From the NCBI GenBank assembly GCA_943788935.1, contig CALSSE010000001.1, positions 23,269 to 87,268 of the forward strand: DNA of 64,000 nucleotides. The letters run 5' to 3'. The notes beneath the pieces are model-generated. The model was not told where the DNA came from and ran no database searches. It worked only from the letters and a program-made list of their open reading frames with translations. Made by a program: the position numbers and the translations under genes. Of the stretch, positions 1-8,104 are shown one piece after another. How positions within the stretch are numbered: the first letter of the stretch is position 1; each line of letters opens with the position of its first letter. This DNA is from an uncultured bacterium (GTDB taxonomy: Bacteria; Myxococcota_A; Bradymonadia; UBA7976; VGTA01).

Positions 1-1714
1 TCTCTGCTCGATTGAGATTCAGGGAACCGCCCTCAAAAGAATGTGTACTCCCTCCTCCCTCTTCTAACATCAGCGTAGCGGCGGCCAGATCCCAAATCGC
101 GCAACCACCAATGACATCTTTGGGCGCTTTACAATAACAGCTCTTTGGTTCACTCAAGACCCTTATGGTGTTCATGACCGCTCCTCCTGAGAAGATGATA
201 TTGAAACGGTTTTCTAAGATCTTAAAATGAGGATGAGCGCTCAGGCTTCGATCAGCGTACCAAGTGATTTTGGTTGGGGATGAATCGCCCTCTCGTTTGT
301 GCGGAGAGGGTGCACCATTGAGTCTCACTCCTTGACCTTTAACCGATTGATAGAGCTGCTCATTGACTGGATCATAGATGACACCCAGTAATGATTCTCC
401 AGACCTCGAGACAAGAGCGATAGAGACCGCATAGCCTGAACCCCCCTCAACAAAATAACGAGTCCCATCAAGAGGGTCGATGGCCCAAAACGCGTGACAT
501 CTCAACCTGCTCTGATCTGCCTCACCTTCTTCGGCTAATATCCCTAGGTAGTAACGCTCCACAGAGGAAGCGAGATGGGTCAAGATGATCTCTTGCGCAT
601 GAAGATCAATCTCGGTGAGTACATCTGAGGCTTGACTCTCCTTCCCTTTGGAGAAGATACGATAAGATTGATGTCTTCGGGATTGAATATATGTCCCTGC
701 GGCGATCGCTGCATCAGTCGCTTGTTTCATGAGCTCCTCGATGATCGTATGCAAACCCCTCTCAGTTTGTTGATCGCTATAATGAGTCAATTTTCGATGG
801 TGTGGGTTCCACCCTGACATAAAGCGTTGAAAGTCTGCGCAAGCAACAGGGTAGAGCGCTCTCCACTCAGCCTCTAAGAGCGTGCTGTTCACGGTAGGAA
901 CTAGGGCAGCGTTAAGCTCATAAAAATACCAAGTGAGCAGCTCTTCGTGGTGATGCTCACACTCTGTCGAACTTAAACAGCTACCTAGCAGATAGGCGAC
1001 ATCCTTTATCCCGACCCCTCGTCCAACATATTGAAAGTCGACGCCTGCTACACCGCTGAGATCAGGCTTAAAGCAAAAGTTAGCGAGCTTAGCGTCACCG
1101 TGAAGGAGAGTCTGAAAGTGGGCACTATTCAATCGAGCATCTATAAGAGAAGAGAAGTGATATAGTCGTTCTCCCTTGATCTTCTCAAGCTCTTCTGGAC
1201 GGGTGGCGAGATACCAATATGTACCGCGCTCCCACAGCCCATCACCTTGGTCGTGTAAGAAGAGAGCATGGAAGTGAGCTAACCAACTCAAGACAGTTTT
1301 TACATTGTCCAATGAGGGTGATGTTATGACAGAGCCAAAGCCGATGGTGGAGAGGTCTTCGAGGATCAAGACTCGGTCCTCATCAATCTCCATAACATCA
1401 AGACAAGTGGGAGTTAAGCACCGTGAAGTGACTCGATTATTGTAGTTTTGGTACCAATAAGTCTCGATTTGATATGATCTTAATTTTCTCTGTCTTGAGA
1501 GTGTGGAGGCGAACCCTTGAGGGTGAGTATACCGCTCAGGGCTCTTGATGTATTTGACCACCACTGAAGCGCGCTCACCACCCCGCAAGTGTACTCTAGA
1601 TAAAGTACCGTAGTGATTCCATAGAGGCTGTAACAGCTCGACCTCAAACACTTGAGAGGCTTTGGTCAGCTGGAGGATGTGCTTGAGTATCTCGCTTGGT
1701 ATCTCTTGGTGCAT
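1..1714 (-). CDS. Fusion of an APH/EcKL-like small-molecule kinase with an inositol-monophosphatase-family phosphatase (C-terminus off the left edge)
   Basis: One uninterrupted minus-strand frame holds two enzymes; 571 codons are visible and perhaps 30-40 lie beyond base 1. Residues about 1-310 resemble aminoglycoside/choline/ecdysteroid-type kinases: an ILEDL hinge motif, the catalytic loop HGDAKLANF (H205, D207) and GVDFQ for the metal-binding Asp. Residues about 315-571 are an IMPase fold: DVLTEID, LAEEG, WAIDPLDGT (D413-T418) and GGCAIWDLAA (W541-D542), the Mg-binding set of the family. ATG 1714 is the first possible start, because an in-frame TAG lies just upstream with no start codon between. 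The two domains are joined without a stop near 820, where a Met codon could be mistaken for a separate start. The substrate is unknown; a kinase and a phosphatase in one chain suggests opposing or sequential steps on one metabolite (inference). Confidence 0.85.
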   Translation of the reverse strand, partial: MHQEIPSEILKHILQLTKASQVFEVELLQPLWNHYGTLSRVHLRGGERASVVVKYIKSPERYTHPQGFASTLSRQRKLRSYQIETYWYQNYNNRVTSRCLTPTCLDVMEIDEDRVLILEDLSTIGFGSVITSPSLDNVKTVLSWLAHFHALFLHDQGDGLWERGTYWYLATRPEELEKIKGERLYHFSSLIDARLNSAHFQTLLHGDAKLANFCFKPDLSGVAGVDFQYVGRGVGIKDVAYLLGSCLSSTECEHHHEELLTWYFYELNAALVPTVNSTLLEAEWRALYPVACADFQRFMSGWNPHHRKLTHYSDQQTERGLHTIIEELMKQATDAAIAAGTYIQSRRHQSYRIFSKGKESQASDVLTEIDLHAQEIILTHLASSVERYYLGILAEEGEADQSRLRCHAFWAIDPLDGTRYFVEGGSGYAVSIALVSRSGESLLGVIYDPVNEQLYQSVKGQGVRLNGAPSPHKREGDSSPTKITWYADRSLSAHPHFKILENRFNIIFSGGAVMNTIRVLSEPKSCYCKAPKDVIGGCAIWDLAAATLMLEEGGGSTHSFEGGSLNLNRAE

Positions 1715-1781
1715 TGAGTTTGACCAGTCTGAGGGTGTGTTGATCTACAATTCATCTATGGGTCATCTCTCAATGAGCTAC

Positions 1782-3125
1782 CTAAAACAACCCGATTGCC
1801 CAAGCGATGCTCATCAGCGCTATGCTTAAGCACCAGATCCACACAAAGGCGTAGCGTATATAGGGACCAATCTCCAGCTTAGTGAGACCTAAGCCAAGCC
1901 AGAGAGCTGGCGAGAAAGGGCTGACAAAGGTGCCAATAATATTCCCGATTAACATGGCATATACCACTGAGTGACTGCTCACTGAATAGGGCTGTACTGC
2001 TTGTTCAACGATCGGCAACAAGGCGAAATAATAGGCATCGGTGTTGAGGATGAGCTCAAAGGGGACTCCCAAAAAACCGATGATGATGTGTATGTGCGCT
2101 AAGACATTCTCCGGCAAGAGGTATATCAAACTCTCAGCTAGCGCATGAAGCATCTTTGACTCTTTGAGGACCCCTAGGAATACCCCGGCAGCGAAGATGA
2201 TCATCGCCATTTGTAAGGCATTCCATGCGTTACGACTCAAGAACTCTCGCTGCTCACTGACAGTGATTTTATTAAGAATGAGCGCTATGGAGAGGGCCAT
2301 CATAAACACTAAGGCAGAGGGGAAGATTCCGCTAAATAGAACAATAATCACTCCGAGGGTGATTCCTAAGTTGATCCACCAATAGGTGTCGGAGAGCGAA
2401 TAATCAGGTTGATCAACAGGAATATGAGACTCTTCGCTTGAGGGATCAGAGGTATGAGTGGCCTCTCCTTCTTTTCTTTTCAGTGAGGAAGAAGAAGAAG
2501 AAGAAGAAGAAGAGAGGTGAGCCCCCTCTCGATGTCCCAATACATAGGCGACAATCAGCAAGATGAAGAGAGCGCTTATCTGTATAGGGATCAGCGCATA
2601 CCAAAGTTCAGTCGGATCTGACTTAATGACCGATGCCGCTCTCCCCAAGGGGCCTCCCCAAGGTAACATGTTCATCACGCTAGCGCTGGCGGAGACGAGT
2701 AATAAGAGGAGATATGGGCTGAGTCGAAGACGCTCATAAATGGGTAAGAGGGCGGGGAGACAGATGAGAAACGTTGACGCTCCTGACCCATCTATATGAG
2801 CGATGGTGGCGATAACGACTGTTGCCATGGGGACAGCCGCTGGTCTATGGATCGTAGCGCCTATAATCGACTTAATTAATGGCTCAAATAGTCCACGCTC
2901 TTGCATAAACGAGAAGAACAAGATGGCGAATATAAACATCACCGCTATCGGTGTGACCTGTGTCAAGCCGGCAGTGAAGAAGACTCGTACTTCGCTTGGC
3001 GAAAAGCCTGCGATCAGAGCGATAATGATGGGGATGGTGCTGAAGGTGATCAGCGGGCTCATCTTCCCAGTGAGGAGGAGGATAACACATGACAAGACTA
3101 GAGTGAGACCAAGCAGACTTAGCAT
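1782..3125 (-). CDS. CitMHS-family metal-citrate:proton symporter
   Basis: A 447-residue inner-membrane transporter of normal family length with about a dozen hydrophobic segments. Family signatures are visible: HIDGSGASTFLICLPALLPIYERL-like region near residues 110-130, MLPWGGPLGRAAS near 155, and FLGVPFELILNTDAYYFALLPI near 365, matching the LDGDGATTF, LPWGGP and TDAFYFGLLP signatures of CitMHS proteins. Known members import citrate complexed with Mg or Ca ions together with protons; which metal is used cannot be read from sequence. A cytoplasmic loop near residues 205-240 contains ten serines in a row and is charged. GGAGA lies 8 nt before the ATG. It is transcribed towards the kinase-phosphatase gene, 67 nt away. 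Confidence 0.85.
   Translation of the reverse strand: MLSLLGLTLVLSCVILLLTGKMSPLITFSTIPIIIALIAGFSPSEVRVFFTAGLTQVTPIAVMFIFAILFFSFMQERGLFEPLIKSIIGATIHRPAAVPMATVVIATIAHIDGSGASTFLICLPALLPIYERLRLSPYLLLLLVSASASVMNMLPWGGPLGRAASVIKSDPTELWYALIPIQISALFILLIVAYVLGHREGAHLSSSSSSSSSSLKRKEGEATHTSDPSSEESHIPVDQPDYSLSDTYWWINLGITLGVIIVLFSGIFPSALVFMMALSIALILNKITVSEQREFLSRNAWNALQMAMIIFAAGVFLGVLKESKMLHALAESLIYLLPENVLAHIHIIIGFLGVPFELILNTDAYYFALLPIVEQAVQPYSVSSHSVVYAMLIGNIIGTFVSPFSPALWLGLGLTKLEIGPYIRYAFVWIWCLSIALMSIAWAIGLF
2486..2513. repeat. Trinucleotide (TCT on the minus strand) microsatellite coding for polyserine
   Basis: About eight TCT codons followed by TCC and TCA encode the ten-serine stretch in the central loop of the citrate transporter. 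Changes in copy number would keep the frame, so this tunes loop length rather than switching the gene off. Confidence 0.8.
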
Positions 3126-3184
3126 ATGTTACTTTCTCCATCAGTAGCCCCATTTAGGCTATCTTAAAGTGTATGGCCCCAATT

Positions 3185-4174
3185 CTAGTTGTCAGAAGAC
3201 GTGTTTTGATCCTCAGTCGTTGAGGCGAGCGGTTGATCTCGTCGGGCGATCAGCTCATCGAGAGCGGTGATTAACCAAGGGCTATGAGGGAGAGGCTGGA
3301 GCGGATGACTCGCATCGCTATGAATGATTAAGCCGGTCTCGCTGAGTACATTGATGAGGTCGGTTCGAGCTTGGCTCTGATAGCGACCTACTCTCCGACC
3401 TAAGATGAGCTCATTCTTCATACTGTGCTCCCATCCGGTCAACTCGGTGACGCTGACTGTATATCCGACGCTACGTAGAGCAAGGGTCCGCATCACATTG
3501 GTGAGATGAGCGCCAAATTCACGTCGATGATGAGGGCTAGCCCATAAGCTCTTCAGAGCGTCTTCATGAGAGGAGTGCTTCAGCGAATGGGCGACTTCCG
3601 CCTGGCAGCACGGGACAAGCGCTATATAGTCGGCCTTACCGACCACCGCTCTAGCGAGGGCATGGTCGGTAGCGAGATCACAGGCATGTAGCCCGAGGAC
3701 GAGGTGAATCCTCTCGGGGAGCTCACAGGTGAGCGCGGCGCCTTCGAGCATCTCAAATCGTGGATAAGCGCTCTCGGTTGCCCTTCTCACCCGCTGTACA
3801 AGCTCTGGTCGAGACTCGACAGCGATCAATCGTCCCTTCCCCTGCGCTCTAATCCAACGGTCATATAAAGCCAAAGAGACGGTCGCTCTCCCTGCACCCA
3901 TATCCACAATGACCGGATTATCATAACGCTTAAAGATATCGGTGAGAGCTTGGTTTAACTGATTCAATAGGTGCTTGACTTGTTTTACTTTTCGTCTCGC
4001 AGAGGGACTCGCTCCGCCCTTCGAAGTCAACACTCCGAGGGCAACGAGGGTATCAATGGTTACCCCTTCCATCAGCTCATCGCGCACTTGCTCGGGTGAT
4101 AGAGGAGCCCTCTTTCCTCGGCGCTCGACTTGTGACCCGCTCACTTTTTGGCCGCTCATCTTTTGACCGCTCAT
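3185..4174 (-). CDS. SAM-dependent methyltransferase of the Methyltransf_32 (METTL25/GSTCD-like) type
   Basis: A 329-residue cytoplasmic protein. Residues about 88-120 give the SAM-binding motif VDMGAGRATVSLALYD followed by an acidic strand end (IAVESR). Further on, LGLHACDLATDHAL (about 158) and LVPCCQAEV (about 187) match the GLHACGDLS and GCCYH-type motifs of the Methyltransf_32 family; the CC pair is typical of it. The substrate is unknown. The N-terminus is a short repeat, MSGQKMSGQKVSG, from a 15-bp duplication, and the first ATG has AGGG 6 nt upstream. The gene is 59 nt downstream of the citrate transporter's start region and on the same strand, with no sign of functional linkage. Confidence 0.75.
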   Translation of the reverse strand: MSGQKMSGQKVSGSQVERRGKRAPLSPEQVRDELMEGVTIDTLVALGVLTSKGGASPSARRKVKQVKHLLNQLNQALTDIFKRYDNPVIVDMGAGRATVSLALYDRWIRAQGKGRLIAVESRPELVQRVRRATESAYPRFEMLEGAALTCELPERIHLVLGLHACDLATDHALARAVVGKADYIALVPCCQAEVAHSLKHSSHEDALKSLWASPHHRREFGAHLTNVMRTLALRSVGYTVSVTELTGWEHSMKNELILGRRVGRYQSQARTDLINVLSETGLIIHSDASHPLQPLPHSPWLITALDELIARRDQPLASTTEDQNTSSDN

Positions 4175-4331
4175 CTTAATCCCTCATCTCAACTCAACTC
4201 GTAGAGTGTCTACAAGTGATATAGGTATGATGAGGTGATTACTCTCTCCTCTCATCGATCGCAAGACCGAGATCATATGCAATACGATATTCGCGAAGCG
4301 ATTCACTGCTTTATGATCGCGCTTAGAGCCT

Positions 4332-6479
4332 CTACTTAGAGAGCTTTTGAGCTCGATTAACCAAGTCTATTAGCTCTGCACGATAACCTTGTGAATCACT
4401 CCCAGCAGCGCCTTTGATCACCTCTTTGACCATGGACCATTTATCGCCTTTCGAGCTCTCCCCTAGATATTTAGAGTCTCTGAGGAGCATACCAAAAGAG
4501 GCTACACCCGCTGAAAAACGGAAATCCTCAGAGGCCTCTCTCCAGTCCCCACCATCACCTCGGTGAGGATGAGTCATGAGAGTACTCTTATCGCCATCAG
4601 GCTTTTTATAGCGCAGCTTTACGGTGAGCCACTCATCTCTCTTAGCTGAGCGAGGAGCAGTGGTTTGAGCCTTCTGTTGATATTTAAGTGCATCTACGCT
4701 GCCCTCTCCAGCCTTGACCTCATCGGGTGGGATAATCTCGTAGAGAGCAGTCACGCTATGACCTGCGCCTAGCTCACCGGCGTCTTTCTTGTCATTATTA
4801 AAGTCTGCTGCAGCGAGGATCCGACTTTGATACCCTAAGAGCCGATAGCGTCCAACGTAGGCAGGATTAAACTCAACTTGAATCTTTACATCTTTAGCGA
4901 TCGTGAACAGAGTCCCTCCCATCTCGCTAACCAAGACTTTTTGGGCTTCAAGTATACTGTCGATATAAGCGTGATTACCGTTCCCTTTCTCGGCGAGCTC
5001 TGACATGGTCGAAGCTCGATAATTACCTCGACCGAAGCCGAGTACGGTAAGGAAAACACCGCTTTTACGTTTCTTCTCAATGAGTCTAACGAGCGCTGAC
5101 TGACTGCGAGTTCCAACGTTGAAGTCACCATCTGTGGCGAGGATCACTCGATTATTTCCTCCCTTGATGAACTGCTCTTGAGCGATCTTATAGGCGAGGT
5201 TGATCCCTGCCCCACCCGCTGTAGAACCTCCTGCTCTGAGCTTTGAGAAAGCCTCGATGATCTTCCTACGCTCTGCGCCTGAGGTCGGTGGGAGAACGAG
5301 ACCTGAAGAGCCGGCATAAACCACGATGGAGACCTTATCTTGAGCGCGAAGGGTGCCGCTGAGAAGCATGAGCGCTTGCTTAAGCAAGGGGAGTCGATCG
5401 GGCCCGTTCATCGATCCTGACACATCTAATAAGAAGACGAGGTTACTCGGCGGGAGTTTATCAGCGTCAATCTTTCGACCCTGAAGCCCGATGTGCATTA
5501 ACTTATGACGAGGATTCCATGGGGCCTCTGCGAGCTCGGTTTTGACACTAAATGGATGCTTGTTAGAGTCACTAGGACCTTCATAGGAGTAATCAAAGTA
5601 GTTGATCATCTCCTCGATCTTTACCGAGTCTATAGGAGGACGTTGCCCATTTTGAATGAAGCGGCGAAGGTTGGCGTAGCTGGCGGTGTCAACATCAATA
5701 GAGAAGGTGGATAAAGGCTCAGCTTTAGGATCTTTAAAGTCATTATCATCAATCTTCTTATACTCATCGCCCTGTGCCGACTCTGAGTCTTTTAAGGAGT
5801 GACTAGTCGCTATTTTAATAGGTCTAGAGGGCCTTCTTCTTCGAGGACGTCGATGAGAAGAGCTCTTAGCTCTAGATCCTGATACTTTATTCCTCCTGCT
5901 CCTCTTACCCTTCCCACGCCTTACCGACTTTTTCGGCATGGCTCGTCTGGCGCTCGCCACCCGACCTGCGCCAGATAGACCGACGGAGGAAGAAGCAGGG
6001 CTTGGTGGTTCATCGGCAGCTAGAGCTCTAATGGGTTTGGCCACTGCAACATCCTCAGCTTCGGCCGCAGGAGGTGATCGCTGAGCGTCGGTGGTAGAGA
6101 GCGAAATTAATACATCCGTGAAGGCACCTGTGACGTTGATGCTCTTTGTTTTTGTTTTGTAGCCTTTAGCGCTCACTTGGAGAATATGAGTGCCTGAGCG
6201 GTCAGCTTTAAGGATAAATCGACCTGTTTTATCTGTTGTTGTGGAGGAGGAGCCAGAGGTGAAGGCTACTTTCGCATTGGCGATCATTGTCCCAGTGGTT
6301 GAACTCACAACTCCTCTAATCGTATACTCAGATTGAGCAGCGCTACTTGAGATGTGTTGAGAGAAGAGTAGGGTGCTTAAAGTGAGCATGCTTAAGAGTC
6401 CGATGAGTGAGGCGCTCAAGCCTCTTTTAGGGGACTTCTGAGTGGTAGTTATCGCAGTGTTAAAGGGTGAGAGTGTCAA
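4332..6479 (-). CDS. Exported von Willebrand factor A protein, YfbK-like, with a carboxypeptidase-regulatory-like domain
   Basis: About 715 residues. Order: hydrophobic export signal (about 20-45), a beta-sandwich carboxypeptidase-regulatory-like domain (about 50-130, IRGVVSSTTGTMIANAKV), a strongly basic Arg/Lys linker (about 180-225), the VWF_A N-terminal domain (STFSIDVDTASYANLRRFI), a VWA domain with the MIDAS motif DVSGSM (about 345), and a C-terminal DUF3520 region. This is the YfbK arrangement, probably an envelope adhesion or scaffold protein; the partner is unknown. Start choice: ATG 6494 has no ribosome site, but GGAGGAGG sits 5 nt before TTG 6479 in the same frame, so TTG is preferred. 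Confidence 0.82.
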   Translation of the reverse strand: MTLSPFNTAITTTQKSPKRGLSASLIGLLSMLTLSTLLFSQHISSSAAQSEYTIRGVVSSTTGTMIANAKVAFTSGSSSTTTDKTGRFILKADRSGTHILQVSAKGYKTKTKSINVTGAFTDVLISLSTTDAQRSPPAAEAEDVAVAKPIRALAADEPPSPASSSVGLSGAGRVASARRAMPKKSVRRGKGKRSRRNKVSGSRAKSSSHRRPRRRRPSRPIKIATSHSLKDSESAQGDEYKKIDDNDFKDPKAEPLSTFSIDVDTASYANLRRFIQNGQRPPIDSVKIEEMINYFDYSYEGPSDSNKHPFSVKTELAEAPWNPRHKLMHIGLQGRKIDADKLPPSNLVFLLDVSGSMNGPDRLPLLKQALMLLSGTLRAQDKVSIVVYAGSSGLVLPPTSGAERRKIIEAFSKLRAGGSTAGGAGINLAYKIAQEQFIKGGNNRVILATDGDFNVGTRSQSALVRLIEKKRKSGVFLTVLGFGRGNYRASTMSELAEKGNGNHAYIDSILEAQKVLVSEMGGTLFTIAKDVKIQVEFNPAYVGRYRLLGYQSRILAAADFNNDKKDAGELGAGHSVTALYEIIPPDEVKAGEGSVDALKYQQKAQTTAPRSAKRDEWLTVKLRYKKPDGDKSTLMTHPHRGDGGDWREASEDFRFSAGVASFGMLLRDSKYLGESSKGDKWSMVKEVIKGAAGSDSQGYRAELIDLVNRAQKLSK

Positions 6480-6735
6480 GGGGTCCTCCTCCATAGCCTG
6501 AAGTGTAGATGTGAGCGCGAAGCATCAACAGGCTTCTTGATGACCTGTTAAGGATTAAACAGTCACAGAAGCTAAGTTGAATACGAAGGGACAACGCGAA
6601 AGTTTTAAAAGTTTAAGTTTTTTAGACTATCTCAGAATTTGAGGCTGAGTGGTTGTTTTTTGAACACACCTTCACGCAGCAGCTCTATGGCTGAACCCCA
6701 CTAAAAAATTTTTGGTGACGAAAGCTCTCTAAAAA

Positions 6736-7782
6736 CTACTTAGCAGCAGGAGCAGCCGGAGCAGCCGGAGCAGCCGGAGCAGCAGGAGCAGCAGGAGCAG
6801 CAGGTGAGGCTGGAGCCACAGGCGCGTTAAGCTGAGGGAATCCGGGTGGAGAAGAAGGACGACCTCCGCCGGCTTGACCAGCGGTTAGACTCATCATCAT
6901 CATCCCTACGATGGCTTGAATTTGATTAACCTCACCTTGATTGAGAGGGAGATTGATTACGAGTTCATTACCCTTAGCAGTTGCCGAGAACTTATTCACC
7001 ATGTTCATAAACATTGCCGCTTGAGGAGAGGTCTTTGCTTGCTCGATCGCTGTGCCAAGCTGCTGAGCAGCTTTTGTCGCGTCGGCAGCGCTGCTAAGCT
7101 CAGTGATGAGGTTGAGGTGTAGACCTTGAGCGAAGTCAATGAACCCACGAAGCGCAGAGGCACTTGCTATCGCTGGGTTTTGTAGTTGCATCTCTTTACG
7201 CATCGCCTCGGGGATTTGAGCAACAAACCAGATGTCACCACCGTTGGTGAGCTTAGCTTGCTGGGCTGCGAGAGCGCCACCAAACTTAGCGCTCTTTACT
7301 GCCGCTCGGAGCTCATCAGGGCTCCCCATGAGGACTCCACCTTTGATAAAAGTCAGCGCTGATTTATTAGCGTCGCTGACTTGTAATACTTGGCCATTCA
7401 CGGTCTCTGGTTTAAATTGATTTCCCTCTTGAGCGAGACCCTTAAGAAAAGTCTCTTGGTTAAATGTACCTTGGATGTGGAGCAGGACTAATGGCTGCTC
7501 TCCACGCTTCTTGAGGGTCACATGAGCGGTAAGTGAGGAGATATCCTTAAAAGGATCGAGACCGAATTGAGTCTTGAACTTAGTGAGCCCTTCTTTAGTT
7601 TTGGGGTTCATCATGACCATCCCTAAAAGATTCTTAGGGGTCTCTCCTTTTTGGAGACGCTGAAGATCAACGTGGAGCACAACGTTGCCATTGCTGTTGA
7701 AATATTGAGTATTACCTGTCGGCGCAGCGATGGCCAATGGGCTGAACAGGAAGAAGATAAAAGAGATCAATGCTACTTTCAT
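6736..7782 (-). CDS. Secreted protein of unknown function with a Pro/Ala-rich tail
   Basis: 348 residues with a clear Sec signal peptide (cleavage near AIAAP, residues 19-20). The body alternates beta and amphipathic segments (ANVVLHVDLQRL, KGGVLMGSPDELRAAV, LHLNLITELSS) and is reminiscent of periplasmic DUF3352-like proteins built of repeated ferredoxin-like units, but I do not recognise the family with confidence. The last about 45 residues are proline, glycine and a PAA-type triplet repeat coded by gcagccggagca units, a likely flexible wall- or surface-spanning tail. It is transcribed divergently from putA. Confidence 0.6.
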   Translation of the reverse strand: MKVALISFIFFLFSPLAIAAPTGNTQYFNSNGNVVLHVDLQRLQKGETPKNLLGMVMMNPKTKEGLTKFKTQFGLDPFKDISSLTAHVTLKKRGEQPLVLLHIQGTFNQETFLKGLAQEGNQFKPETVNGQVLQVSDANKSALTFIKGGVLMGSPDELRAAVKSAKFGGALAAQQAKLTNGGDIWFVAQIPEAMRKEMQLQNPAIASASALRGFIDFAQGLHLNLITELSSAADATKAAQQLGTAIEQAKTSPQAAMFMNMVNKFSATAKGNELVINLPLNQGEVNQIQAIVGMMMMSLTAGQAGGGRPSSPPGFPQLNAPVAPASPAAPAAPAAPAAPAAPAAPAAK

Positions 7783-8104
7783 AGTGAGATGCTTTCTGAA
7801 CGTCTAGTCGTTAGAGGCGATGGTGGTTATAGAACGAATGAGTCCCCAATACTCTTGGAGGTAGACACACAAATCTACAATTGAGAGAAGCGCGTCAAAG
7901 AAAATCTGACTCAAATAAATAAAGAATAAAAAGTGGGCTGATCAAAAATCGGACTTGCCTAATCTGACAGGGTCATCAACCATCAGAGTGTAGCTATCTA
8001 TTCCAAGGGGGAAGGATTCGCTCGGATGCGATCGAGTGAGGGTAAGTTTTAGTCTCATCTTACCCCCCATGTATGGAGAGAAAAAGTCGCGATAGGAGTG
8101 ATAT
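7783..8104. other. Divergent intergenic region upstream of putA, with a hairpin at 8040-8065
   Basis: No gene is visible in these 322 bases. GGGTAAG (8040-8046) and CTTACCC (8059-8065) form a perfect 7-bp stem with a 12-nt loop shortly before putA; it could be a leader structure or an operator. A convincing promoter was not found. Confidence 0.4.

Noticed and set aside
818..820. Separate start of an inositol monophosphatase gene at ATG 820
   Set aside because: The frame is open through from ATG 1714, no ribosome site precedes 820, and residues before it (RALYPVACADFQRF) read as the end of the kinase domain.
2884..3153. Minus-strand open frame overlapping the start of the citrate transporter
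   Set aside because: It is a shadow frame with no family resemblance; the CitMHS frame explains the region.
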